DNA of 6,247 nt from an uncultured Lachnospiraceae bacterium (GTDB taxonomy: Bacteria > Bacillota > Clostridia > Lachnospirales > Lachnospiraceae): positions 1 to 6,247 of the forward strand of contig CAUCOL010000117.1 of the NCBI GenBank assembly GCA_958444395.1, read 5' to 3'. Below are positions 1 through 6,247 of the stretch, piece after piece; position 1 is the first letter of the stretch, and each line of letters starts with the position of its first letter. The notes beneath the pieces were generated by a model. The model was not told where the DNA came from. It ran no database searches and worked only from the letters and a program-made list of their open reading frames with translations. The position numbers were made by a program, and so were the translations under genes.

Positions 1-1068
1 CCGCACCAGTCCACCGACCTCGTCCTGCGCATCGCTGGTAACCGTCAGCTGCATATCACCGTTTTCGACAGCCTGCATATTATCCCGCAGCCGCTCAATA
101 TCCCGCACGACCAGGAAAGAAAAAGCCTGGGAAGCGATCAGGGAAGTGATAATACAGATGGCAATGATACCCAGGATCAGCATTCCTAACAGCTGCATTT
201 CCCCGGCTACCATACCGACCGGACGATACAGAATCACCTGCCAGTCATCCACTGCCGTATCACTGGTGAGCAGCATATATTTTCTCTTATGCCCGGCTGT
301 AAAGGTATTTTTTCCTTTCGGAAGTGCTTCTTTTTTACGCAGCAATTGCGCCAGGGTTAATTCTTTGTCTTTTTCATTGGTACGGAAATGATTGTTGCAG
401 TAGATCACTTTCTGCTTTTTATTGACTATATACAGTCCATACCCATCCTGTGACAGATCCGAAAATCCTCCGAACAGATCGTTATAGTTCACATCCAGAT
501 AGAGAATCCCCTCGATGTTATTCTGCTCCAGGATCGGCATTTTTCGCACGGAAAATGCCCTCTTTTCCGCACTGCTTACGATCCACTGTACCGTCTGCGA
601 CAGCTGTGCTTTCTGCTCCTGATACCACTTCGCTGCTGCCAGATCGGACATTGGTGCGACCGTCATTTCATGCTGTACAATACTGCGATCCAGATAGATC
701 GTGATCTGATTGATATTGGGATTAAAATATTTCAGGGAGGATAACACCGGATCTACCGTATCCGTGTATTGCTCGTACATTTCGTAACTGTTGGTATAAT
801 CCGCTCCCAGCACCTCCGCTACCGGCTGATTAAAGGCAATATAGTCAGACAGATTATTGTATACCAATATCTGTGAATTCATCTGGTTGACACCCTGATT
901 CAACGCATCGGACAGAGCCTGCCGTTCCTTTTCGATCAGCATTCCCCGCTCCTGAAAGAAGAAAAAGATTCCCAGCAGGATCAGCGGAATCGTTCCGATG
1001 CAGATATAAATATACATAATCTTATGCTGTATTTTTGTATTTTTAAAACGTTGTGCAAGTTTTTTCAC
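1..1068 (-). CDS. Sensor histidine kinase, YesM-like, N-terminal part (cut by left window edge)
   Basis: The frame is open from a GTG at 1068 to the window edge (356 codons, no stop). Residues are numbered from that GTG. A basic N-terminus (VKKLAQRFKNTKIQHK) precedes a membrane helix at about 17-38. An extracytoplasmic region of about 250 residues follows, with the size and position of the Cache-type sensor domain of this family. A second helix lies at about 293-315, then a HAMP linker from about 313 (DNMQAVENGDMQL, then DEVGGL). The usual HAMP proline is not evident (VVRDIERL). The His-kinase and ATPase domains should lie beyond the edge and are not seen. The start is chosen because it puts a short basic tail before helix 1 and leaves AAAGGG 12 nt upstream. 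TTG at 1080 is in frame but abuts that site. The gap to the upstream regulator gene is 22 nt, so co-transcription is likely. YesM kinases phosphorylate a YesN-type partner; the ligand here is unknown. Confidence 0.9.
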   Translation of the reverse strand, partial: MKKLAQRFKNTKIQHKIMYIYICIGTIPLILLGIFFFFQERGMLIEKERQALSDALNQGVNQMNSQILVYNNLSDYIAFNQPVAEVLGADYTNSYEMYEQYTDTVDPVLSSLKYFNPNINQITIYLDRSIVQHEMTVAPMSDLAAAKWYQEQKAQLSQTVQWIVSSAEKRAFSVRKMPILEQNNIEGILYLDVNYNDLFGGFSDLSQDGYGLYIVNKKQKVIYCNNHFRTNEKDKELTLAQLLRKKEALPKGKNTFTAGHKRKYMLLTSDTAVDDWQVILYRPVGMVAGEMQLLGMLILGIIAICIITSLIASQAFSFLVVRDIERLRDNMQAVENGDMQLTVTSDAQDEVGGLVR

Positions 1069-1090
1069 GTGCCTGACCAACCCTTTCTTG

Positions 1091-2602
1091 TCACATGGTA
1101 TCTCTGTATTTTTGAGGACTTACCCCGAAGTATTCACGAAAGCTCTGGCAGAAATACGAAACGTTCGGATATCCGACCGCATAACTGATATTAACAATCT
1201 TATTGTGAGACTCCTCCAGCATTTCTTTTGCCTTTTCCATACGCAGTGCCTTTATAAATTTACTCAGATTCTGCCCGGTTTCTTTCTTGAATATATGGCT
1301 GAGATAACTCGGTGCCATATAAACCTGTCCCGCCAGCATATCCACACTGAGTTCCTTGTCATAATTTGCATAAATATACTGTTTGACCGTTTCTATCTCC
1401 CGATGCATCATCTGCGGATTGACACTAAAGCTCTCCTCCAGGTGCTGAATCCCTTCATTCAGTATCTGTGCCACCTCTGCGAAATCATTCGTACGGTACA
1501 AACGGTCGATCTCCTGATTCAGATTCTGCCCGAACGTCTCCGGAAGCATCTCGTATACATCCTTTAACAGGTTGGAAAAAATAAATTTCACATAGACCTG
1601 TGAGAAATTTTTCTTGCTCTGATATTTCTCACACATTTTCTCAAAATGCTGCCGCAGTCCCACCATATCCTTCATCTTAATATCCTGCCGGATCTGCTTC
1701 ATCAATGTGTCATCGTCGATCTGTGCCAAACTGGTTTCCGGGCTCTCGTCCTGCTCCATAAATACTTTGTCCTCCAGTACATAGAAACGGTTCTCCATCA
1801 GAAGTTCCAGCTTATCATATATCCTGGATATATCACTGCCAATCTCTACATTTCCGCTGACTGCTACATAACAATTCTCCTGATATGTATTTTCCACTGC
1901 CCGTTCGATCTTTCTGGCAGTCTCCTTCCAGTCTATCTCTTCCTGTCCAAAAAACAGGACACACTGCTGCTGATTCAGATTTAGATACTGAAATGTGCTG
2001 CCGATGCGCTCCTGCATTCTTTCTACGAAGTCCATTCCCTTTTTTCCAAAGAAGTCGTGATCAAATTCGATCAGCATCATACAGTGATATAACTGCAGAA
2101 AATCCAGAGCCTTTGGATCCTTCATCTCCTGGATCACCTCTTCCGGTCGGATTCCGTTGATCAAGGACAGAAGAATGTGTTCCCGGATAAAACTGCGGCT
2201 TTTTTCCTGTAGCTGCTTCTCCAGACGTTCATCCTCCAGCTCTTTTAAAACTTTTTCCATCGTGTTCTTAAACTCATCCGGATCGACCGGTTTCAGAATA
2301 TAACTGTTGACACCGGATTTCATGGCTTTTCTGGCATATTCAAACTCCCCGTAGCCACTGAAGATGATCATCTTGATCTCAGGATATGTCCGGCGCACCC
2401 GTTCTGTTAACTCCAGTCCATCCATAAAAGGCATTTTTATATCTGTCAGAAGAATATCTGCCGTTTCCTGTTCCAGAGCCTCCAACGCCTTAACCCCATT
2501 GACAGTTTCACGCACTTCTACTTCTATATTCAACTGTTTTAATAAAAATTTGATTCCGTTACGTTCTATCTTTTCATCGTCTACGATCAAAATACGCACC
2601 AT
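1091..2602 (-). CDS. Two-component response regulator, YesN-like, REC + AraC-type DNA-binding domain
   Basis: This is a complete 503-residue protein, a normal length for the YesN family. Residues 1-120 form a receiver domain: acidic pair D9/D10 (ILIVDDE), phospho-acceptor D54 (LLTDIKMPFMDG), switch residue S82 (IIFSGYGE) and K104 (YILKPVD). A charged, probably helical stretch (about 117-138) leads into a poorly conserved middle region to about 398, typical of the family and of no assigned function. Residues about 399-503 are an AraC/XylS domain with two helix-turn-helix units: LSVDMLAGQVYMAPSYLSHI from 420, and NISYAVGYPNVSYFCQSF followed by FGVSPQKYR near the end. The ATG start has AGGAGG 11 nt upstream, and the receiver domain begins immediately. 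The partner kinase begins 22 nt downstream. The protein presumably acts as a cytoplasmic transcription factor activated by phosphorylation. Its targets are not shown by the sequence; sugar transport or glucan genes nearby are an inference from context. Confidence 0.95.
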   Translation of the reverse strand: MVRILIVDDEKIERNGIKFLLKQLNIEVEVRETVNGVKALEALEQETADILLTDIKMPFMDGLELTERVRRTYPEIKMIIFSGYGEFEYARKAMKSGVNSYILKPVDPDEFKNTMEKVLKELEDERLEKQLQEKSRSFIREHILLSLINGIRPEEVIQEMKDPKALDFLQLYHCMMLIEFDHDFFGKKGMDFVERMQERIGSTFQYLNLNQQQCVLFFGQEEIDWKETARKIERAVENTYQENCYVAVSGNVEIGSDISRIYDKLELLMENRFYVLEDKVFMEQDESPETSLAQIDDDTLMKQIRQDIKMKDMVGLRQHFEKMCEKYQSKKNFSQVYVKFIFSNLLKDVYEMLPETFGQNLNQEIDRLYRTNDFAEVAQILNEGIQHLEESFSVNPQMMHREIETVKQYIYANYDKELSVDMLAGQVYMAPSYLSHIFKKETGQNLSKFIKALRMEKAKEMLEESHNKIVNISYAVGYPNVSYFCQSFREYFGVSPQKYRDTM

Positions 2603-2613
2603 ATTTGTCTCTG

Positions 2614-2619
2614 CCTCCT
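2614..2619 (-). promoter_or_regulatory. Shine-Dalgarno site of the response regulator gene
   Basis: The minus strand reads AGGAGG followed by 11 nt (CAGAGACAAAT) and then ATG GTG CGC. The motif is a strong match to the 16S 3' end. The spacing is somewhat long for the ATG and longer still (14 nt) for the adjacent GTG, which favours the ATG at 2602. Confidence 0.6.
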
Positions 2620-2663
2620 CTTTCTCCGGCTGTCCCAGCCTGTTTTTCCTATAACCACAGAGA

Positions 2664-2705
2664 ACTCCCTAACCCTCTATTTTGGGAAATAGAGAGTCAG
2701 GAAGT
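2664..2705 (-). other. 19-bp RNA hairpin, fully paired only in minus-strand RNA
   Basis: The arms are 2664-2682 and 2687-2705, with a 4-nt loop at 2683-2686 (CCCA on the minus strand). The inner eight pairs (CTCTATTT with AAATAGAG) are perfect. The outer eleven contain three C/A mismatches as plus-strand DNA or RNA. In minus-strand RNA those three positions are G-U pairs, so all 19 positions pair. The sequence therefore favours an RNA structure transcribed with the genes. The bases after the stem (TCTCTGTGG) are not a U-tract, so a standard rho-independent terminator is unlikely. A 3'-end stabiliser or processing element for the glgP message, or a leader element of the regulator gene, are possible roles. 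Confidence 0.65.
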
Positions 2706-2823
2706 CTGTATGTTCTGTCATCAGAGGTATTTTCATCAGCTGCCCCACAGCAGGCTGCGAAGCATGACCCAGCTTCTTTTTTGTTTGCTATATGTTGAAT
2801 TATTATTATTTTACCTTTTTTTC

Positions 2824-5800
2824 TTACAAACTGCAATTCCAGATTTCATCGTTATACTGAGCGATCGTACGGTCAGAGGAGAAGAAACCAGCCTCACTGA
2901 TATTTACCAGCATTTTCTTTGCCCACGCCATCCGGTCTGTATAATCTGCATATACTCTTTCTCTGGTATTTACATAGGCTTCAAAATCAGGGAATGTCAT
3001 GAACCAGTCTTTGTTCAGCAGCTCATGGTACAATCTTTCCAGATGCTCTTTATCCCCTGCTGCCATCATCTGTTCTCCTACGATAAAGTCCACTGCCTCT
3101 TTTAATACAGGATCCTTCTCGTAGTATTCTCTGGATACATAGTCCGCATCCTCATAACGTTTGATGACTGTTTCGCTGTCTTCACCAAATACATAAATAT
3201 TCTCATCACCGACCAGCTCAGAGATCTCTACATTGGCACCATCCATCGTACCAAGAGTTATGGCACCGTTGAGCATAAATTTCATATTTCCGGTTCCGCT
3301 CGCCTCCTTCGATGCCAGTGAGATCTGCTCCGATACATCACAAGCCGGGATCAGCTTGGCTGCCTTGCTGACGTTATAGTTTTCTACCATTACGACTTTC
3401 AGGTATGGACTTACTTCCGGATCATTATCAATCACCTGCTGCAGGCAGAGGATCATGTGTATGATGTCCTTTGCGATCACATAGGCAGGTGCTGCTTTTG
3501 CGCCAAAGATCACTGTGATCGGAGTCTCCGGCTTATTGCCGCGTTTGATCTCCAGATATTTATGGATCACATACAAGGCATTTAACTGCTGACGTTTGTA
3601 TTCATGCAGACGTTTTACCTGAATATCAAAGATCGCATTTTCATCAATGTCCACATTTTGGGACATCTTCAGATATTCTTTTAATGCCTTTTTCTTCGTC
3701 TGTTTGATCTCCAATAATTCCTGTAATGCTTTTTCATCCTCCAGATAGTCTGCCAGCTTCTTTAATTCCATCGCATCTTTCTTAAATCCGCTGCCGATCT
3801 TTCCTTCGATCCAGGCTGTTAATTCTTCATTGCAATGCAGAAGCCAGCGGCGGAAGGTGATACCATTGGTCTTATTATTAAATTTCTCCGGATAGATCTT
3901 ATAGAAATTATTCAATTCACTGTTTTTCAGAATCTCCGTATGCAGATATGCCACACCATTGATGCTGTAACCATAATGCATATCAATATGCGCCATATGC
4001 ACACGATCCTGCGGATCAATGATATAAACAGAAGGATCCTGATATTTCTTGCGCACCTCATTATCCAGAATACGGATGATCGGCATCAGCTGTGGTACTA
4101 CGGCATCCAGGAAACGGATCGGCCATTTTTCCAGTGCTTCTGCCAGGATCGTATGGTTTGTATATGCACAGGTCTTCGATACAATGTCAATTGCTTCTTC
4201 CACGCAGATACCATGCTGCAGCAGCAGACGGATCAGCTCCGGAATGACCATCGTCGGATGGGTATCATTGATCTGGATCGCAGCATATTCATACAGGTCA
4301 TGCAGATCAGATCCTTTTGCCATGCACTCTTCCAAGATCATCTGTGCACCGGCAGACACCATAAAATACTGCTGGTAGATACGCAGAAGCTGTCCTTTCT
4401 CATCGCTGTCATCCGGATACAGGAATAACGTCAGATTCTTCTCGATCTCTTCTTTGTCAAAATCAATGCCATCCTTTACGATATTCTCCTCGATCGAATC
4501 CAGATCAAACAAATGCAGCTGGTTGGTACGGTTCTCATATCCTGTTACCGCAATGTCGTACATTCTTGCCTGTACGGTGTGCTGACGGAATGATACGGTA
4601 TACGTATGCTCTGTTTTCGTCAGCCAGCTTTCCGGTGTAATCCAGGGATTTGGATATTCTTTCTGCAGGTTTTCTTCAAATACCTGTTTGAAAAGCCCCA
4701 AATGATAATTGATGCCGATGCCGTCTCCCGGGATACCCAGGGTAGCGATCGAATCCAGGAAGCAGGCTGCCAGACGACCCAGTCCGCCATTTCCCAGAGA
4801 AGGTTCATTTTCCAGTTCTTCGATCTCATAGATGCTCTTTCCGTTCTCTTCCAGTTCTTTCTTCACATCTTCAAAGATGCCCAGATTGATCAGATTGTTG
4901 GAAAGCAGCTTACCGATCAGAAACTCGGCAGATATGTAATATACTTTTTTCTTGCCACGGCTGCTTTCTTTCTGCGCTGCCATATCTTTTGTCAGTTCCA
5001 GCAATGCATAATAAATCTCCTCATTGCTGCAGTCCTTTACATCCTTCTGGTAACGTTTGTTTGTAATCTCCTGAATCATATTTTTTCCTTTCTCTGCTTT
5101 GGCAGATCTGGCATATATGTCCGACATTTTGGACAGCCATGCGATCTGTTCTTCTCCAAATTCTCCCTTTTTCAATCTCCATCTCCAGTTCTGTCCTATC
5201 GTCGATGGAAGATTCATTCTTGCTTTATTATCTTTCTTCAGAATATCCTGCATCTGTATAATGACTGTATCTGCAACACTCTGGTATGCCAGCCGGATCA
5301 CCTGTCTGGCAAGTGCATCCCGGTCTGTCGTGTCCGTATATTGGGTCAGATACCGGTATCCCTCCTCCGGCAGGGAATCAAAATATCCAAGCAGGGTTTC
5401 ATTATCATGCGTTCCACTATATACTACACAGTTTGCACTGTAATTATGTGGAAGATATTCATTCTCACGATTTCCGTCGAAGGCAAATTCCAATATCTTC
5501 ATTCCCGGATAGCCTTCCTGCTCCAGCAGTGCCCGTACGCCCGGTACGACAACGCCCAGATCCTCAGCAATGATCTTTGCATCACCGATTGCTTCATTGA
5601 TCGCCTGTGTCAGTGCTGCTCCGGGACCTTTTCGGAATGTTCCGTCTACCGGAATGCCATCTGCCGGAATCGCATAATACCGTACCACGCCGATGAAATG
5701 ATCGATACGGACTACATCATACAGGGACGCTGCCGCTTTCATCCGCAGACGCCACCAGGCGAAATCATCTGCCTGCATCTTGTCCCAATCATACAGAGGA

Positions 5801-6247
5801 TTGCCCCATTTCTGACCATAATCAGAAAATGCATCCGGCGGACACCCTGCCACATCGATCGGATGCAGCGTCTCATCCAGTTGATACTGTGATGGATTTG
5901 CCCATACGTCAGCACTATCCAGTGCCACATAGATCGGTATGTCTCCTATGATCTGTACTCCTTTTTTATTTGCATAGTTCTTCAGACGATGCCACTGTTC
6001 AAAGAACAGATACTGCACGAACTTCCAGAACTCTGTTTTTTCCTTTAAAAATTCCCGGTAATACTGTACCGCCTCCGGTTTGCGAAGTCTTATATCCTCT
6101 TCCCAGGACAGCCACTCGATCCCGCCGAAATAATCCTTGCACGCCATAAACAGGCTGTAATCCTCCAGCCAGTATGCCTGTTTTTTCATAAAATCCGCAT
6201 ATTCCTCTGTCCCTTTTTTGGTACAGTTAAAAAATGCTTTTTTTAAT
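2824..6247 (-). CDS. malQ-glgP: MalQ-GlgP fusion: 4-alpha-glucanotransferase + alpha-glucan phosphorylase (5' end beyond right edge)
   Basis: The frame is open from the right edge to a TAA at 2824-2826. Nineteen codons precede the first in-window Met at 6189 and read as MalQ sequence ([11 protein letters not shown]), so 6189 is not the start. Residues here count from that Met. GH77 part (to about 360): nucleophile D163 in RIDHF, acid/base E209 in IAEDLG, third acid D262 in GTHDN, and the closing motif [16 protein letters not shown] (324-339). By family length about 110 N-terminal residues lie outside. GT35 part (371-1121, 751 residues): [55 protein letters not shown], and the PLP site [14 protein letters not shown] with lysine K970. 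All key residues are present in both halves. MalQ transfers glucan chains to make longer acceptors; GlgP releases glucose 1-phosphate using PLP and phosphate. Both are cytoplasmic. The two genes are commonly neighbours; being in one frame is the oddity. Whether one long polypeptide or two proteins are made is not decidable here. Confidence 0.93.
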   Translation of the reverse strand, partial: LKKAFFNCTKKGTEEYADFMKKQAYWLEDYSLFMACKDYFGGIEWLSWEEDIRLRKPEAVQYYREFLKEKTEFWKFVQYLFFEQWHRLKNYANKKGVQIIGDIPIYVALDSADVWANPSQYQLDETLHPIDVAGCPPDAFSDYGQKWGNPLYDWDKMQADDFAWWRLRMKAAASLYDVVRIDHFIGVVRYYAIPADGIPVDGTFRKGPGAALTQAINEAIGDAKIIAEDLGVVVPGVRALLEQEGYPGMKILEFAFDGNRENEYLPHNYSANCVVYSGTHDNETLLGYFDSLPEEGYRYLTQYTDTTDRDALARQVIRLAYQSVADTVIIQMQDILKKDNKARMNLPSTIGQNWRWRLKKGEFGEEQIAWLSKMSDIYARSAKAEKGKNMIQEITNKRYQKDVKDCSNEEIYYALLELTKDMAAQKESSRGKKKVYYISAEFLIGKLLSNNLINLGIFEDVKKELEENGKSIYEIEELENEPSLGNGGLGRLAACFLDSIATLGIPGDGIGINYHLGLFKQVFEENLQKEYPNPWITPESWLTKTEHTYTVSFRQHTVQARMYDIAVTGYENRTNQLHLFDLDSIEENIVKDGIDFDKEEIEKNLTLFLYPDDSDEKGQLLRIYQQYFMVSAGAQMILEECMAKGSDLHDLYEYAAIQINDTHPTMVIPELIRLLLQHGICVEEAIDIVSKTCAYTNHTILAEALEKWPIRFLDAVVPQLMPIIRILDNEVRKKYQDPSVYIIDPQDRVHMAHIDMHYGYSINGVAYLHTEILKNSELNNFYKIYPEKFNNKTNGITFRRWLLHCNEELTAWIEGKIGSGFKKDAMELKKLADYLEDEKALQELLEIKQTKKKALKEYLKMSQNVDIDENAIFDIQVKRLHEYKRQQLNALYVIHKYLEIKRGNKPETPITVIFGAKAAPAYVIAKDIIHMILCLQQVIDNDPEVSPYLKVVMVENYNVSKAAKLIPACDVSEQISLASKEASGTGNMKFMLNGAITLGTMDGANVEISELVGDENIYVFGEDSETVIKRYEDADYVSREYYEKDPVLKEAVDFIVGEQMMAAGDKEHLERLYHELLNKDWFMTFPDFEAYVNTRERVYADYTDRMAWAKKMLVNISEAGFFSSDRTIAQYNDEIWNCSL
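5077..5092 (-). promoter_or_regulatory. Probable internal translation start for GlgP at the fusion junction
   Basis: Inside the long frame the minus strand reads GAAAGGA (5092-5086), then AAAAAT (6 nt), then ATG (5079-5077). This is well-spaced for a ribosome binding site. The ATG falls just where a stand-alone short GlgP would begin ([10 protein letters not shown], 48 residues before YYIS, giving a 751-residue protein). The following bases make ATGA. In the +1 frame the TGA is a stop that would end MalQ exactly at this point. The site is either an active internal start or a relic of two separate cistrons. Confidence 0.6.

Larger units (their letters stand above)
2603..2823 (-). other. Structured spacer/leader between glgP and the response regulator gene
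   Basis: These 221 nt hold no recognisable gene family. Read on the minus strand there are four possible hairpins in order. The first is GAAGC/GCTTC (2759-2776, 8-nt loop). The second is AGCCTGC/GCAGCT (2738-2756, one bulged base, 6-nt loop). The third is a long 19-bp stem (2664-2705, listed separately). The fourth is GGCTG-GGA-CAGCC (2628-2640), ending 8 nt before the Shine-Dalgarno site. No stem is followed by a T-run, so I do not call an intrinsic terminator, and read-through from glgP is possible. An AT-rich stretch just after the glgP stop (TTGTAA, 17 nt, then ATAATA) could pass as a weak promoter but overlaps the stop and is low-complexity. Two tiny ORFs (9 and 19 codons) overlap as TGATG at 2736; neither has a good ribosome site. 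Confidence 0.5.

Noticed and set aside
2664..2705. Rho-independent terminator for the glgP transcript
   Set aside because: The stem is strong but is followed by TCTCTGTGGTTATAGG on the minus strand, with no U-tract. The stem base is also not especially GC-rich.
2718..2739. Two CTGATGA repeats on the minus strand, resembling hammerhead ribozyme or box C core motifs, or a regulator direct repeat
   Set aside because: No GAAA core or flanking helices of a hammerhead are present, and the two 7-mers 15 nt apart have no further matching sequence. Chance is sufficient.
2790..2830. Promoter for the response regulator (TTGTAA, 17 nt, ATAATA)
   Set aside because: The region is a low-complexity A/T stretch overlapping the glgP stop codon, where such matches are expected by chance. 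Not called as a feature.
4606..5892. 428-codon open frame on the plus strand
   Set aside because: It lies antisense to the conserved MalQ-GlgP frame, shows no domain, and its composition (rich in Ile, Cys, Phe and Arg) is typical of an antisense shadow. The same applies to the other plus-strand frames at 1088-1567, 1646-1984, 2605-3105 and 3835-4428.
6187..6189. ATG at 6189 as the start of the MalQ-GlgP gene
   Set aside because: The frame stays open for 19 more codons to the edge and they read as normal MalQ sequence. The GH77 part would also lack about 130 N-terminal residues. The real start is outside the window.

Overview
The window looks like a piece of a Gram-positive gut-type Firmicute chromosome, most likely Clostridia/Lachnospiraceae. 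The evidence is a short (about 750-residue) clostridial-style glycogen phosphorylase, an intracellular GH77 glucanotransferase, and a YesN/YesM-type two-component pair. GC is moderate and Shine-Dalgarno sites are purine-rich. The genus cannot be fixed from the sequence alone. All convincing genes are on the minus strand, so the layout is best read from the right edge to the left.

From the right edge to 2824 there is one uninterrupted reading frame that is already open at the edge. It encodes a MalQ (4-alpha-glucanotransferase) lacking roughly its first 110 residues because of the window boundary. It runs directly, without a stop codon, into a complete GlgP/MalP (alpha-glucan phosphorylase). 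The junction keeps what looks like the old glgP translation start: GAAAGGA, 6 nt, ATG. It also has an A6 run, and one A fewer there would turn the junction into the usual separate-gene ATGA stop/start overlap. This junction is the most interesting point in the window.

From 2823 to 2603 is a 221-nt spacer with no convincing gene and no classical U-tract terminator. It contains several hairpins. One is a 19-bp stem whose plus-strand C/A mismatches all become G-U pairs in minus-strand RNA, which suggests it acts as RNA in the genes' direction of transcription.

From 2602 to the left edge lies a two-component system: a complete AraC-type response regulator (YesN family), then after 22 nt the N-terminal 356 residues of its probable partner sensor kinase (YesM family). 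The kinase starts at a non-ATG codon and is cut by the left edge before the catalytic region.

Together these suggest an intracellular maltodextrin/glycogen breakdown unit next to an extracytoplasmic sensor and regulator pair. MalQ rearranges short glucans into longer ones, and GlgP phosphorolyses them to glucose 1-phosphate. That the two-component system controls this or a nearby sugar-uptake locus is inference from adjacency. I saw no RNA genes, mobile elements, CRISPR arrays or long repeats.
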